Assembly (NCBI GenBank): GCA_018389105.1
Contig: JACATO010002214.1
Location: 682,001 to 746,000 of the forward strand
Direction of reading: 5' to 3'
From: Nautilus pompilius
Taxonomy: Eukaryota; Mollusca; Cephalopoda; Nautilida; Nautilidae
DNA length: 64,000 nucleotides
The position numbers and the translations under genes are program-made. The notes beneath the pieces were generated by a model. It saw only the letters and a list, made by a program, of their open reading frames with translations, was not told the origin of the DNA and made no database searches. How positions within the stretch are numbered: the first letter of the stretch is position 1; the number at the start of each line of letters is the position of its first letter. Shown piece by piece: positions 48,701 through 61,459 of this stretch.

Positions 48701-51659
48701 ACTGTCAGTATTTCTTGATATTGTTTACTTTGTTTGGCTCCAGGATGGATGTTGCTCAGTGATAAGATCAGCAGAATGGACAGATTTCAGATGACTGACC
48801 TTGGTGGGAGGGGAGGCAAGGGGTACTGCTGGGTTCTAGAAATAGATCACAATAACAGGTCAGCTAAAGCATTAAACAAACTCCTGGTGTTAAACTGCAG
48901 AACTACAGTATGAACACCAATTTACCTATCTTCCTAAAAACATAAATGGGGTAATTTACATCTTAAAATCATCCAAGAGCATACCATTCCTATCTGTTTG
49001 CAATGAGGTCTCCATCCCCACTAAATCTAACATGATTGTCAGGGAATCTGATGTTCATCAAAAATTTGAAAGTGTCAAAATGTAACAAACCCCCCCCCAA
49101 AAAAAAATTTAAGTAAATTTTGTTTATGATTTTTGCTCTAATTTTTAGTAAAATCGACACATTTCCAATGACCCCCCCAATACAAAATTTGAAATGACTT
49201 TTCTTCGCATTAAGAATCCTAATGGGTATAAACTAAAACAAATTACTCCATGTCAGAAATAAACAAATTGTATATTACACACCCAAAAAAAAGACGAACA
49301 ATGTTTGAAACAAGACCGTGAGCTGAAACAGTCCAATCAAAGCATGTTTAGATGGTTGTATTCTCTATCTATGGCATGAGCAGATGAGTGAGGTGGTGTA
49401 TAAACTTCGACATGAGCAGTTTTTAGATTCTTTGGAACGTTTTTAAAACTCAGCCAAACCATACCGTTGTTTATGAAGTTTTACTATCAAATAAACCTTT
49501 GATTGCTGAAATTTAAAAAAAAAAAAAGGAGAGAGAGAGTGAGCAAGAGAAAAATACAAAGCAGATAACATGGTCTTCCAGCAGGTGGTAGTGATGCAAT
49601 GCAATACTATAAGACAATGTTTAAAGATGAAGGCAGCATCAGGATGAGATGCCTGCCCAACCACACTTTACCCTATTTACAATCTACTACTAAGTGATCA
49701 CAACAACTCTGGAAGGATGCTACTCGATTCCTTCTTTATGCTGGACATATTCCAACTAAACTGTACACAAACCAGACCTCTTGAGCAAACAAATACTAAC
49801 AAGTGAAAGGGAAAATCCACTGAAAATGTTATCAAATGAACTAAAAAGAGAGAGCCTCGTGAAACTGATTCAGATTTGACTGATGGTTAGTATGCGCAGG
49901 CTGCTTTTGTGTGATTGCATCTGATGTCTGGCAGGCTGTTAGTCAGTGGGACCATGCAGTATGCTACGTCCTGCCCCACATATACACCTACATTAGAATA
50001 TGACAAGTGCATATGGAGAAAAAAGAAAAACGAAAACGAATGTTTCGGCTTTCATGATTTCCAAAAAACATGAAATATTCAAGAGAGCAAATTAGGTGTT
50101 ACTGATAAGTGACCAAATCAATGGAAAGTGCTATTACATAATCTCTTAACTACATGTAGAAACTGATGTTCAACCCCTCATCAATCTTCATAGACTGCCA
50201 ATCCTAGATTTAGAATGCATAATTGTTTTAATGCTGTTCTTATTTTCATTGTCTCACATAAGACTTCTAACACAGTAGTGGTAAAAAATAATTCTAGAAC
50301 ATTAATGCTAATAGTGCCACATTGCTACAGCAACACCTTTTCCTTATCAAGTTAGCTATTTATAATAAATAACTACTAACTACTATTTACTTGCTCCCAG
50401 GAATTACAAGATCTAAATCAATCTAAAGAACACCTTTGTGATCATGGCCATATGTACATTTGTTTACCTACTACATGGGAACCAAAACTAGAATTGATGG
50501 AGATAAAAATATTGGATGTCATCATCAACAAAGATGATTCATCAGTACATTTGTTTTTGTTCATATGGATTTCATCTTAATTTTCAAAATAGTGTCAGGT
50601 AAGCTGTAAAAAGATTAGGGGTCTTATTTTTACTAAATATCGTAACTGTACTGTATTCGAACACTTAACTTTGATGGCCTCTGGAAACTCCATGTTGGTC
50701 ATTTACTGTAATTAATTGCTTTACTAATGGTGAGTGGCCTTGTATGGTGGCATCCATTGTGTGTAGAAAATAACCCACAAAGTAAAAAAAAAGTCTAAAT
50801 AATGTTACAGCTTGGGACATTTTTGTGATAAAAACATGAATAAAAGATGTGGCAATGTGACCAGGAGGGGAAACAACATCAGAAGCGTTCTATTTCATAA
50901 GTGACCAGTTTGTGCTCAGAAAGCGATCTGACTGTTAAAAAAGAAACAACTGTCCAGCTATTCATCCATCCTAGTAATATTAGAGCTGAAAATTCACACA
51001 ACAAACTCCTTGCTGCTTGTCCTTCACTGACCTCTTCAAAAATAGACTGTTGCCATGATACTCCATTGTATGTCTGCACAAATCTCCAACTGGCACCTGG
51101 CTAGACATCACTATCTTGTGCCAGTAAAGTATAAAACAATTGTGATTAGTCTCTGAGAGCTATTTTGTTATTGATCAGTTTGTACTGAGTGATCACTAAT
51201 AGTTTCTTTTGGCCCTTACTGAGTTCGCATGTAACAATTATTTAGTGGACAACAATATACTTTCTCCTCTAGCATATTCTGAAATTCTTGACAACTAATG
51301 TTTATTAGTTTTTACTTTCATCACATGAGAAAAAATATTCCATGACATAACCAAAAAGAGCCAGTCAATTACTCTGGCCCTTCTTTTATTACTAAGAGCT
51401 AGGTACCTTCAGAAAGAAATATACATGCCAGATTTATTTCCTTTATGGCTAAAAACTGTAAACCTCAACATTCAGATTCAGTCAGTCAGTAGCTCAGAAG
51501 ATAAAAGAAAGAGCAAAACAGCACAAAATAGAACCTGTGACAACACACATTACTTCCCTTGACAAAAGGCTTAAAACAGAAAGTTTCTAAAAAAAAGAAT
51601 GGACTTAGGGCAGCAAAACCTAAACTAAGATAGTCATGTATTTCTAACTACCAACTGAC

Positions 51660-52040
51660 CTCTTTCAGATTGCTGATTTCCTTCTCCCTTTTGTCCAAAA
51701 GCCCCTCCAGCTGCTTTATCATCCGTCTGTCCTTTGTGGCCTGAATCTGCAGGCGCTCCAGCTCTAGTCGGTCATCCTCCAGCTGCTTTACAGCGAGCCC
51801 CTTACTCTGTAGCATCTCAAGCAGCTTCTTGATGCTCTCGTCTCTTGCTGACAGAGTCTGCTTCTGCGTCTCAATGCGGATCTCCATCTCCTCAACGGTC
51901 TTGCGCAGGATGACTACTTCCTTGGCCTGCTTATCTCGGTCCTGCTTCATGCTCTCCACTTCCTGCAGGGATGGCTGGCTAGATGAGGGGCCAACCTGGT
52001 ACAACTGCTTCTTGAGATCTTTCATGGTGGCATTCTGCTT
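51660..52040 (-). CDS. ERC: ELKS/ERC (CAST) internal exon, window exon 1 of 6
   Basis: This 381-nt exon encodes 127 residues of an ELKS/CAST active-zone scaffold protein. It carries the family's hallmark segment: VVILRKTVEEMEIRIETQK runs directly into TLSARDESIKKLLEMLQSKG, which I recall as almost unchanged in vertebrate ERC1 and ERC2. A small Ser/Pro-rich break (GPSSSQPS) near residue 20 precedes it, and the remainder is charged heptad-type coiled coil ending KEISNLKE. The acceptor is a ctgtag ending at 52041 and the donor is GAG|gtcagt at 51659-51658, a weaker site than the usual gtaagt. The exon is phase 0 at both ends. The ATG at 52025 is an internal methionine, not the start, because the frame is open through the acceptor (KQNAT precedes it). 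ELKS proteins bind RIM, liprin-alpha and related proteins at presynaptic release sites and also act in secretory and cortical trafficking. That role is known for the family, not seen here. Confidence 0.95.
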
Positions 52041-55000
52041 CTACAGATGAAAACAAACAAAACATGAGCAATAAATCTAGGAAAGTTTAAAACAGAATCA
52101 AAATACCTACCGACCAATGAGAGTAAGACACATCCCCCAAAAATGAACAATGAAGGCATCTTCTGAATCAAAACATGCTTTCACTTCAACAAAACTGATG
52201 TAAGGTAAGCCCCAATAGAGAGTTTCAGTCTTTTTTGAGGCAAAGTGTATTCTTCTGCACATAATAACCCAGACAAAGCAATTTTACAATCAATCAGATG
52301 CGATTAGGGAAAATGTTAACTTCTTTTTATTAATATATCAATAAATGTAGAATAGACTGTAAAGTGTATAAATCTTGATGTTTATACCAACAGGGGTAAA
52401 CACATGCAAAGGTTTAATGTAGATACCCAAGTTTAAAAGAACACCTGTTTATTCTGAAACTATACACAGCACTGAAAAAATATGAGTAGTGCTAATACTG
52501 TATGAGGTAGTCCTTTGCCTTACAGTGTGGAAACATGCTAACACATGTGTGAACAAGACAAGTAATCCTAGCGCGAGACTGCAGATCATTCCTAGCTCAA
52601 AATCTGTATTTGCAGGTTCCTAAAAGTTGGTTTACCAGAATATTTTCATATGGGTCAGCTGAAGATAAACCTCATTGAGTACATTTGGCTTATGTCCAGT
52701 AACTGGTCAGCACATCACTGTATGGGTGGTGAGCTGGGAGAACATCTTTAAATATATATATATATTGTTCAGTTTAGACAGAAAACCACTGGCATAGATA
52801 GGTAGAAGACAGACTGTCTTGAAGAATGTTGATATATCAAGCAGTAATTAGTTCCTTTGTAGACTACCAGCTATAACCTCAGTGAAAAAAATTGCAAACT
52901 ACATTGCGATATAGCCAGAATACCATTACCTGAGAACTATGAAAATCTAGCTTTTGACACCTAGGACACAACAATGGCTATCTTATTGCTTCTCTTAAAC
53001 CTATCTTCTTAACAGATGACAGCAGACCTACTGGCTTCTACCCATGTTCCAATGCCCACACCCCTTTCAAAGTTTATCAGTTCTTGTTCATAACATGGTT
53101 GCCTGCACAATATGGCTTCTTTTGGCCTTATAGTTTGAAACCACGTGCCTAGCATGTGATTGGAATGGTATTTTTACCTAAGTCTATATATAATTCTAAG
53201 TAGAGGAAATTAAAAACCTATCTTCAGCTAAGGGGTTTAATACCAAATATTAAATATCATTCTTACATATAATCTAAAGATACATCCTTAAACATTTTTC
53301 TGTTCTCAATAAGCAGTAGTTTTCACTTAGGAAATACTAAGTAGGCATAACTACTAAATAATTAATTTCAAAATGCTTATATTGATATTCTGTTGGTGAC
53401 ACTATATTCATTTCCACTATTGTGCATATATATTTAGTAGCAAATTAAAAAAAGTAGACTGCAACATGTATATCCTGATGTGTTGGTCAGTTATGTCATT
53501 ATGGTGTGAACAACCTGAACAACACAGTGAGATGTGAGAACCATTTGAGACTTCTGTTTTGAATTCCTACCCCTCTTGACTATAAAGTTTGATTTAGTAC
53601 AAAATAGTTGTGTATAGATGTTTAAGTAATTTTTTAAAAAAGTAATAAAACCAACAAAAAGATTGAGTTTTAAGATGAGGCAAAAATCTATACTTGTATA
53701 TCGTATAAATACTATTATTTTATTTTTTAAAAAAAACTGCTGATTTGAGCCAGTTGTAGAGAGCCACAAACATGGCTATTTAATGGGTGTGAACATCTAG
53801 ATAAGCAGGTGGCTCCATACTATAAACAACAGAATATTGGGACTAGTTTGGTATTGGATGGGAAGTTGACTTCCCATTCACTTTTACTGAAGTCATACAG
53901 AGTGAGGCAAGGTTTTTCTTGATGATGATTTGTGACACCTGCTTGAAAGATTCTGGGTATGTCTAATTGGCTAGTATTCTTTAAACCTGCTGCTGTACTG
54001 TTAATTATTTCCACGCTACAGCAACCCAAGTTGTTTAGCTCTAATTGGCCAATTCATACTAACTACTCTACCTGTGACAAAATGTAATTGCGCTGTTAAA
54101 TAGAACACAAAGGTTGGCAAGGATATCTTTCAACCATGCTAATTTCAGAGTGAAAACAAAAAACAAACTCCTTGAAAATAATGTTTTTTGATTACAACTT
54201 CTATCAGAAAATACTAAAATATATAAAACTGCGTTCCTGAAATGCTCTCGGCAAGATCTACACAATATCTGTGCCAGATTTTTTATTTGAAGCAGTTTAC
54301 ATAAATATATTTACATTTTTTGTGTGATATTCTCACTACATTCATTTTAAGGATAGTTATTCGGACTCTGTGATTTAGTTGTGTTTAACACATATGGCAC
54401 CTTTTGTAAAATTTCCATAGTCAGTCACAGGCAAGACATTAAAGCAACTGTGTGCGGACAGGGCTGCAGAAAAGTAGAGACGAATCGTGAAAATCATGAA
54501 AAATGCAAATATATTCATGAAAACTGCATCAAATGAAAATCTGGCTCAATATCTACGTAGATCTCATTGAGAGCATTTCAAAAACATGGTTTTATATATT
54601 TTAGTATTTTCTGGTACAAGTTGTAATCAAAGACCATTATTTTCAAGGAGAGCTACTTTTTTTTTTTTTTGTCCACCCCTTGTATATATTCAAAAACAAT
54701 CTTTGATAGATTTACCCCCACAACATTAGAAAGTATTTTATATTTTAATGTTCACTGTTTCAGATTATATATGTAATTAATTTACAAAGTAATTTTATAT
54801 GTACATAAAAGATGATACAGGCATTATGAGTTATTATATGCATATGGAAATAGACAACATTAGAATATCAAAATAAACATGCAAAGTTTATTTTTTAATA
54901 CAAATTTTAAACATATATGCCAAGTTAAAAATACTTGAAATTAAAAATCATAATATGAAGCATTAAATAGGATATGTGAATTAAAGGAAGCACATCCTTA

Positions 55001-55145
55001 CATAATTTTATATTCCTAGTAAACAGTACATTTCACATATTAAATAACTTCTGCAAGCTTATTTTGATATTTTATAGATGTATACACCCTAATTTCCAGT
55101 TTATCCATCATACATGAACAGAGTGGACTTATCTCTAAAGTAATA

Positions 55146-55751
55146 CAGTTGACCATTATTATCCACACTTTTGCATATCCACAGTTTTATTTCGGTATCA
55201 TGAAAAGCATCACTACCCTCATCTGTGGATGCCTAGTGTTACATCTTAAGGACTTAAGGCGGAGTCAGTCGTGATGGATGGGTCACTGTGGGAGAGGTTC
55301 AGAAAAGAACAGAACAAATTTACCTTCTGCAGGGCCTCTATTTATAATTAGCAATACGAATAATGGTAACAGATAACAACACAGATGATCGGATCAGTCA
55401 GAATGCATTCAAATGGGTATTGGACTGCGCACTACCAAACAGACTTGCAAAGAAAAGGACCGAGACAAAGACAATTTTGTGACGGGATTGTGTGTGTGTG
55501 TGTGTGCAGTGTGCCATAACAAAATGCTGAAAGATGGTGATAAGTTGTGACTCCGGCAGGCATGAGACCGCAAGCAATACCAGTCTGACGGGTGCCTGTT
55601 CTTCAGCACAGATGTTTGTCCAACGAATGGGTGCTTGAAACAAAACCGACAAACCCTATTATTAGATGTTATAAATTTACTGTTTTATTCGGATTTGATA
55701 TATGTAGTGATTCTCAGGAACGCAACCCCTGCCCATATCAAGGGTTGACTG
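55146..55751. mobile_element. Tigger/pogo-like MITE, 606 bp
   Basis: The left end CAGTTGACCATTATTATCCA and the right end (reverse complement CAGTCAACCCTTGATATGGG) are inverted repeats flanked by TA on both sides. The CAGTTGACC-type terminus is characteristic of Tigger/pogo elements. No transposase remains. It contains a short (TG)n run at 55489-55506. Confidence 0.75.
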
Positions 55752-57727
55752 TACATTGAGCATAAAGAATAGTTTGATGAAAAAGAAAAAAAGTCACATG
55801 AGACAAGTTTGAAAATAATCTGTTTAAAAATAAACAAACAAATATGTGTATGAATTTTCTAACTGCTATATGCTTATACACAAAGTATATACACTAATAA
55901 ATCACTTTACATCTGAAATATTTTAATGAAGAGAAAGAGAAACAATTTGTTTTATGGCCAAATACTTCTTTCATTATAAAGTTAAATACATAAAAATTCT
56001 ACCCACTATACAAAAAAAAAAGCATCAACTGAAACATCAGCAAAGTTGTAGAATGAATTTTAATGAAATGCACAAACAAATACTATACAGTTCTTAATTT
56101 TAAAGTCTTAAGAAGATTCTTTAAAAAAACTTTTTTTAAGCAAACGTCTTGGCTGAAATGCCATACTTTCCATTCCAAAATTTTATTTAAAGAATAAAAT
56201 ATTTTAAAAAATCAATCTCTTTTGAAAATCTTTAATTTAATTGAATTACTCCACCCTTTTATCTCCTCACTCAGAAAATGTGCCAATATGAGGAAGAGGG
56301 AAGATAACACGATACAAGACGGTATGAAATATCAAGAATGGTCTTGTAGCGCACACAAGGTGGCTTAGCGCAGTCAAGATCACCCAAATGCACTCACTAG
56401 ATCAGACCCTTTAGGATTACAATGGATACCAGTCTCAGACACGATTATGTTTCCAATTCCACAGTCAGAACTGTTGACTCCATAAGCCACCAGACAACTT
56501 TATGAAGTCAAACACTATTCTTTGTTTCATCGAGTGTACAAAACGAATTCCCAAATGTCTGCTGGAAAAGATCCTATCTGACTCTATGTCACAGAAATGT
56601 TCAGACAGAAAAAGATAGTGCATACCAGGAATTTAAGTAATCAACCCCCCCCAAGAAAAAATATTATCAAAGTTAGATGCTTTTGCATGGTAATATAACA
56701 AAAAAATTTAATTGAAAGAAAATTAACTGCGATGCAGGGAATAAAAATTAATTTTTATACTCTGCTACTGTTTACGGTAATCCTGCATCTTGTCATTACA
56801 CAATGCATCATGGGAAACCTCGTACACATTGGAAAAAATAACTATATAGCATTAGCTGCTGTTGCATCCATTTATATGATCAATATAATTTTAAATGTTA
56901 ATTATAACCATGATTTTTTTTTTTTTTTTTAATTTTGCATGGACTGGTGCTATTAACTCTCCACATATATTATGAGAAATCTTTCATACAGTTCAACAAA
57001 ATGAAAAAAATAAAGCAAAAGTGAACTCGTGCAAAATTAAAACCATCAAAATAAAGGAACAAAATGTTAGTGTTTTAGTTAAGAATAAATAGGTAAGTGT
57101 TACAGGAGACCTGCTTTTTGATGACAAATCCTCAGTTTTTAAACATGGAAGAGTCTGTGAACCCATATCTATGAACGAGTAAGGCACTTCCTGTACAATA
57201 TTAATCCTTTTTACTTCCATTTTTAAGACAATCTCACCAGTTTCTCTTCCCTAATGCTTTGAATTCTTCTTCATAGAATTTCAAGTCACTTTTGGGTGGA
57301 ATCTTAAAAGTTGGGAAGCTTTTGTTTTTTTTTTTCTTTTCTCAAAAAAAAAAATATGAGCAGCTACCATTTGAAACTGAAGAAAGAGTATGAACTGAAT
57401 ACAACGAAGAAATTCTCTTTCAGCGACAGGGCAGTAGAGGCAGAGGCAGGAAGCTGTTTGCCTCAGCATGACACAAAACACTCATCGATGCATGAGATGA
57501 GTTGTGAGACTGGCTGTGCCTCTTCACCTGATTGTGACTAAAGACAGTCGTTTGGTTTCTCCTCTTTTATCCTCAAACCCATGTGCCAATGTTAGCATGA
57601 AATAGGCATCCACCAGACAAAAATCCTCTGGTGTCAATTTCCTAAACCAAGCAGGGGAAAAGGACAGGATGTGGAAATTAACTGCCGCCTACCCCAGACT
57701 GCCCCTACTAAAATCCTTCATTTATTC

Positions 57728-57950
57728 AAATGTTGGAGGAAACCAAAGAGTCCAGAGAAAGCCCAGGTAGCCAGCTGGTGAAGGAGACAGAAGAAAGTTT
57801 AGTGTTTCCCCAAACCTGCTAAGTTGGTCCTGGCTGAGGATTGAACTCACAAACCTTAGTAATATTTGGGTGCTGGCCAAGAGGATAAGAGCGTAGCACC
57901 CAAACATTACCAATAAAAGTTTGTGAGTTCAATCCTCAGCCAGAGCGCCA
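57728..57950 (-). repeat. SINE with an inverted second copy of its tRNA-like head
   Basis: A minus-strand SINE (body CAGCTGGCTACCTGGGC and TCTCTGGACTCTTTGGTTTC) has its tRNA-derived head at 57831-57874. A second head lies in opposite orientation at 57895-57942. The arms match almost perfectly (TGGCTGAGGATTGAACTCAC in both), differing by a four-base gap and a few substitutions, with a 20-base loop. The result is a stem of over 40 bp containing two facing B-box-like sequences. Confidence 0.8.
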
Positions 57951-58010
57951 GATTCAACACATTTATACACAATATGACAACTGAAGATGATCAGAGATGC
58001 CACTGGTCAA

Positions 58011-58111
58011 AACTAGTGATGAAAATAACAAAGATGGGGATAACAGTCCAAAATTATCAATACGTTATGACAATGTTATTTCAGTCAGATTTCATTTTAA
58101 AATTTCTAATA
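58011..58111. mobile_element. Possible diverged palindromic MITE, copy F
   Basis: Left arm ACTAGTGATGAAAATAACAA and right arm CAGTCAGATTTCATTTTAAA then TTTCTAAT recall the family arms, but the match is weak. Confidence 0.3.
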
Positions 58112-58294
58112 CAAACCTAAATGAATGTTTTGAATTCAAACGAATTCATTCGCAAGACAAAATATTCACTTAGGCACAACAAAATTTAAAAAAAAACAAC
58201 TATTATAGGAGGAATAACAAAGCATACAAATTACTAAAAACAGAAAAATGCAGAAGATGAACACTAATCATTAAGGGGGTATAACTCTAATGTA

Positions 58295-58593
58295 CAGACA
58301 ATCATTGACTTATGACCTATGCGACTTACAACTTTACGACTGTGACTGCACATCTGGCAGTGTTGCCCAGTCTAAGCCAGCTGAGCAACCATAGTTTCCG
58401 CACTGTGGCTGGCAACGCTCATCTTCCCGCACTCAGTCGTTCACCAGCATCGGTTTCGTCTACATTTATTATACAGTACTATACATATGTTAATGTGGAA
58501 TCTATAAATATACCGGTCCGACTTACATCAAATTCAACTTACGACTCGTCAGTCGGAATGGAACACAGTCGTAAGTTGGTGACTGCCTGTCTG
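58295..58593. mobile_element. Tigger/pogo-like MITE, 299 bp
   Basis: Ends CAGACAATCATTGACTTATG and (reverse complement) CAGACAGGCAGTCACCAACT, with TA on both sides. Several internal CGACTTACAA/CTTACGAC blocks in both orientations give extensive self-complementarity. The CpG-containing ACTTACGAC sequences recall Tigger-type non-autonomous elements. Confidence 0.75.
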
Positions 58594-59399
58594 TATATGA
58601 AATCCTTAATTTTAAGTGAGCCCTGAACAAAAACTGGGCAGATCAAGTTTAAACTATCAACAGATTCCTTTCATTTTTGTCTCTTTTAAGCAGGAAGTCA
58701 AACTGCATTATGAAATCTGCTCCAGATATATGATGATCTAGTTTAATTCCAACTATAAAAAAATAAAAGGGAAGGTAATAATAATAATGATTCTAAACCA
58801 ATTTGAACTGGATCATATACACAATCCAGTCTGTGGCAATGAACATTTTACCACTGTTAAGCAACATGTCAACAAAAAATAATCCAATCAATATTGTGCC
58901 AAACAATACAATGAAAATCACACTTGACCTTTGAAAATATAGTTGTAATAGATCACCATTGTGCCTTCCAGGGTCCCAACTATCATGTTTATTCTTTGTG
59001 GCAATAGCTTGAACTTGAGATCAGAAAAGGCATGTTCAATTCTAACTTGTGTTGAAGAAACAACCAGTCTGACTTTAGCCAGTTTGTATAGTTCAGGTTA
59101 AGTGTTTAGTATTTCAAAATATTTTAGTTTCTTGTTTAGTCAAGGCTCATGAATAAAAAATTTTGAATTACACCAAATTTATTTTTAACAAACTGATGAC
59201 AAGATGACTCTTATTTTACTGGATTCTTGCAGAAGCTGCTCAAGTTTGTTATGTTCCTCCCTGGCATTCATCACCCTTCCTATCCACTTTGCTTAATGAT
59301 TGCTTGCTGTTGCTGGTCCAGCAGACATTTCATGCTGATGCACAACTTGATAAGATGAGTTTTTCCTTCCTATAATAGCTGGTACCTTTGGATCAAGAA

Positions 59400-60090
59400 A
59401 GAGTATTATTTTCATGCAAAAATTCTAGCCATGTACCCAAAAAGTCTCTCTGTAGTCAGATATTCTGTTTTGCTGCTGGTCTGTGGGGAGTGGCTATCTG
59501 TTTTAATGGTGTTCCAATCAGCATATTTGGTATGAAGCTGAGAATTTGATGCTGCCATATTCTGGACAAATTTCTTCCCGAGCAAGCACTCAGGCACATC
59601 GAAAATTAAGTGTCATCTCCTGGGCAGTTTAAGAATATCTATGAAAGGCTGAGTTCACAATTTTCACAGTATGAGCAATACTTCAATCATTAAGTGCATC
59701 ATCAACTGCTAGCTAAAGGATATGGGCAGAGCAGTGAACACTTGTTACAGCAACACCAGAATCAAGCTCTGTCATGTTGCTTGTACCAGTCCTTGCATCT
59801 CACCAAAGTCTACTTCCCTACAACCAACCTTTTCCTCTGCATTAATGTCTAATACTTATTCTCCAATATCCAATTTTCCCCCACTTCCCTGATCATCAGG
59901 ATCACTTCTATGTTGGACACACTTTATCATGTTGGCACTGTTATCTTTTGTTATGCTGTATATTTGCTGCACACTGATACCATAGTGTGTAAGTACTTTA
60001 AGAAGAATGTTCCTGAGATGATTGGATGTATGGTCTTTGTCTAATTACTTTCATAGCTATGGTATGCATGACAATGCCGGTCTTTCATGT
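59400..60090 (-). pseudogene. Decayed hAT transposase
   Basis: On the minus strand GISVQQIYSITKDNSANMIK (near 59900-59990) matches the hAT catalytic region (IxxITxDNAxNMxKA). Downstream AVDDALND, a stop, then SIAHTVKIVN (near 59650-59710) matches the CxAHxLQLAVxDAL block. A further open piece follows (CLLGKKFVQNMAASNSQLHT). Order and spacing fit one hAT transposase broken by stops and frameshifts. It is a different lineage from the GTF2IRD2-like copies at 4-7 kb. Confidence 0.65.
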
Positions 60091-61459
60091 ACTGGATATT
60101 AATACTTAAAACAGAATGATCCAAATGTGTTGCACAGTGAGTCTTAGAAGAAAGAGGATAACCTTTCACATTCTTTATGAACTAGAGAATGTCACTGGCA
60201 ACACTTGATATTCTTAATACTATCAACATTTACACAAACAATACAACAAACCTTCAAGAATTGAATCAATTATCTTTCTAAACCCAGTCTTCCAAACTGA
60301 AACAACTGGTTATGTTTGGTTCCAGTTCACCTACATTGGATTATTTATTATCCACTCTGGTTAAGAGAAAACAAATTGTTTTGAAGTGGTTCAAAAATTC
60401 CAGTTTGATTTGCTTTCTTGCTTTTAAGAAATCTAACCATATGATGCATAGTTTTGAGGATATTTTTTCCCTTAAATTTGCATACTCACTTTCTTTTTCT
60501 TTAAAAAACAAAACAAAAAAAAGTCAGTCACACACACACACACACTTCTTTGTTTTATATTCTTTTTGCTTGGGTCAGGTTTCATTTGAGAATGAACCTT
60601 GGCAGAGTTCAAAATATTCTGATTATTTACTGTATTGTATTTATTTTATACTTCCATTTTGGAATTTTGTTTTTCTTCTGCTAATTTATCTATTAGACTA
60701 CGTGGAATGCTAAACCAATCATCATTTAAATCATGCAATATTATACATTTTAATTACTCAAAACAATACAAAATTGAAAAATACAATAAAACAATCAACA
60801 ACAAAAGCATAATGATAAATGCACTACTTGGAACAGCCACAATTACCTTTATACCATAAAAAATCGTAGTTCTTTTAAATTTAATTTCTCTCTCACCCAT
60901 CCAACCCCCCTCCTGCTGGTCTCACGTTACCAAATCAATAAACCAACCAACAAAACAGTTATTAGCCACTACCAGTTTGTTTTTGTTTTTAAAAAAATTA
61001 TTTTCCACTGAACAAATATGGCATGCCAATAAAGCCAAGAAAAGAAAAAAACACAAAAAACTATTTAACTGATAAGACTTATAATAACCAACAAGTATTA
61101 AAACAAGACAAACTAAAATATATGGTCAAATATTAAAACAAACAATAAAATCAATAATCTTTCCTTTCCATTTTACTTTCAATTTCACAGATCTGGGCAA
61201 ATTTTCACAACAGAGGATCTTTTAGACAAGCGGCATCAAATAGAAACAAACCTAAATATTTTTTTCTAAATGCATTTATTTCCCATTAACCCACTCATTC
61301 CTATTTGTTTTTTTTTCTCAAAAACACTTACAGTTAATTACACTGGAAAACAATGATTTTGCCACTGGAACACTATCATGCTTACTTTGTAGTATTTCGC
61401 ATTGTTTTTTAAGTTATGGCTGATATTTAAAAAATTACTTGAAAGCAGTCCCCCATGAC

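Larger units (their letters stand above)
30010..51659 (-). other. ELKS intron, 21,650 bp
   Basis: Largest complete intron, phase 0. It holds four SINEs, two palindromic MITEs, a piggyBac relic, a CR1-type LINE relic with a nested SINE, a Tc1 pseudo-element and a compact hAT. I recognise nothing firm in 30020-31370, 31480-33230, 34075-37090, 41550-42750 or 45790-51650, beyond AT-rich sequence and simple repeats. An open stretch at 32262-32576 has no recognisable domain. Confidence 0.85.

Noticed and set aside
52020-52030. ATG at 52025 as the start of the ELKS protein
   Set aside because: The frame is open upstream through a good splice acceptor, and the family has several hundred residues before this point.
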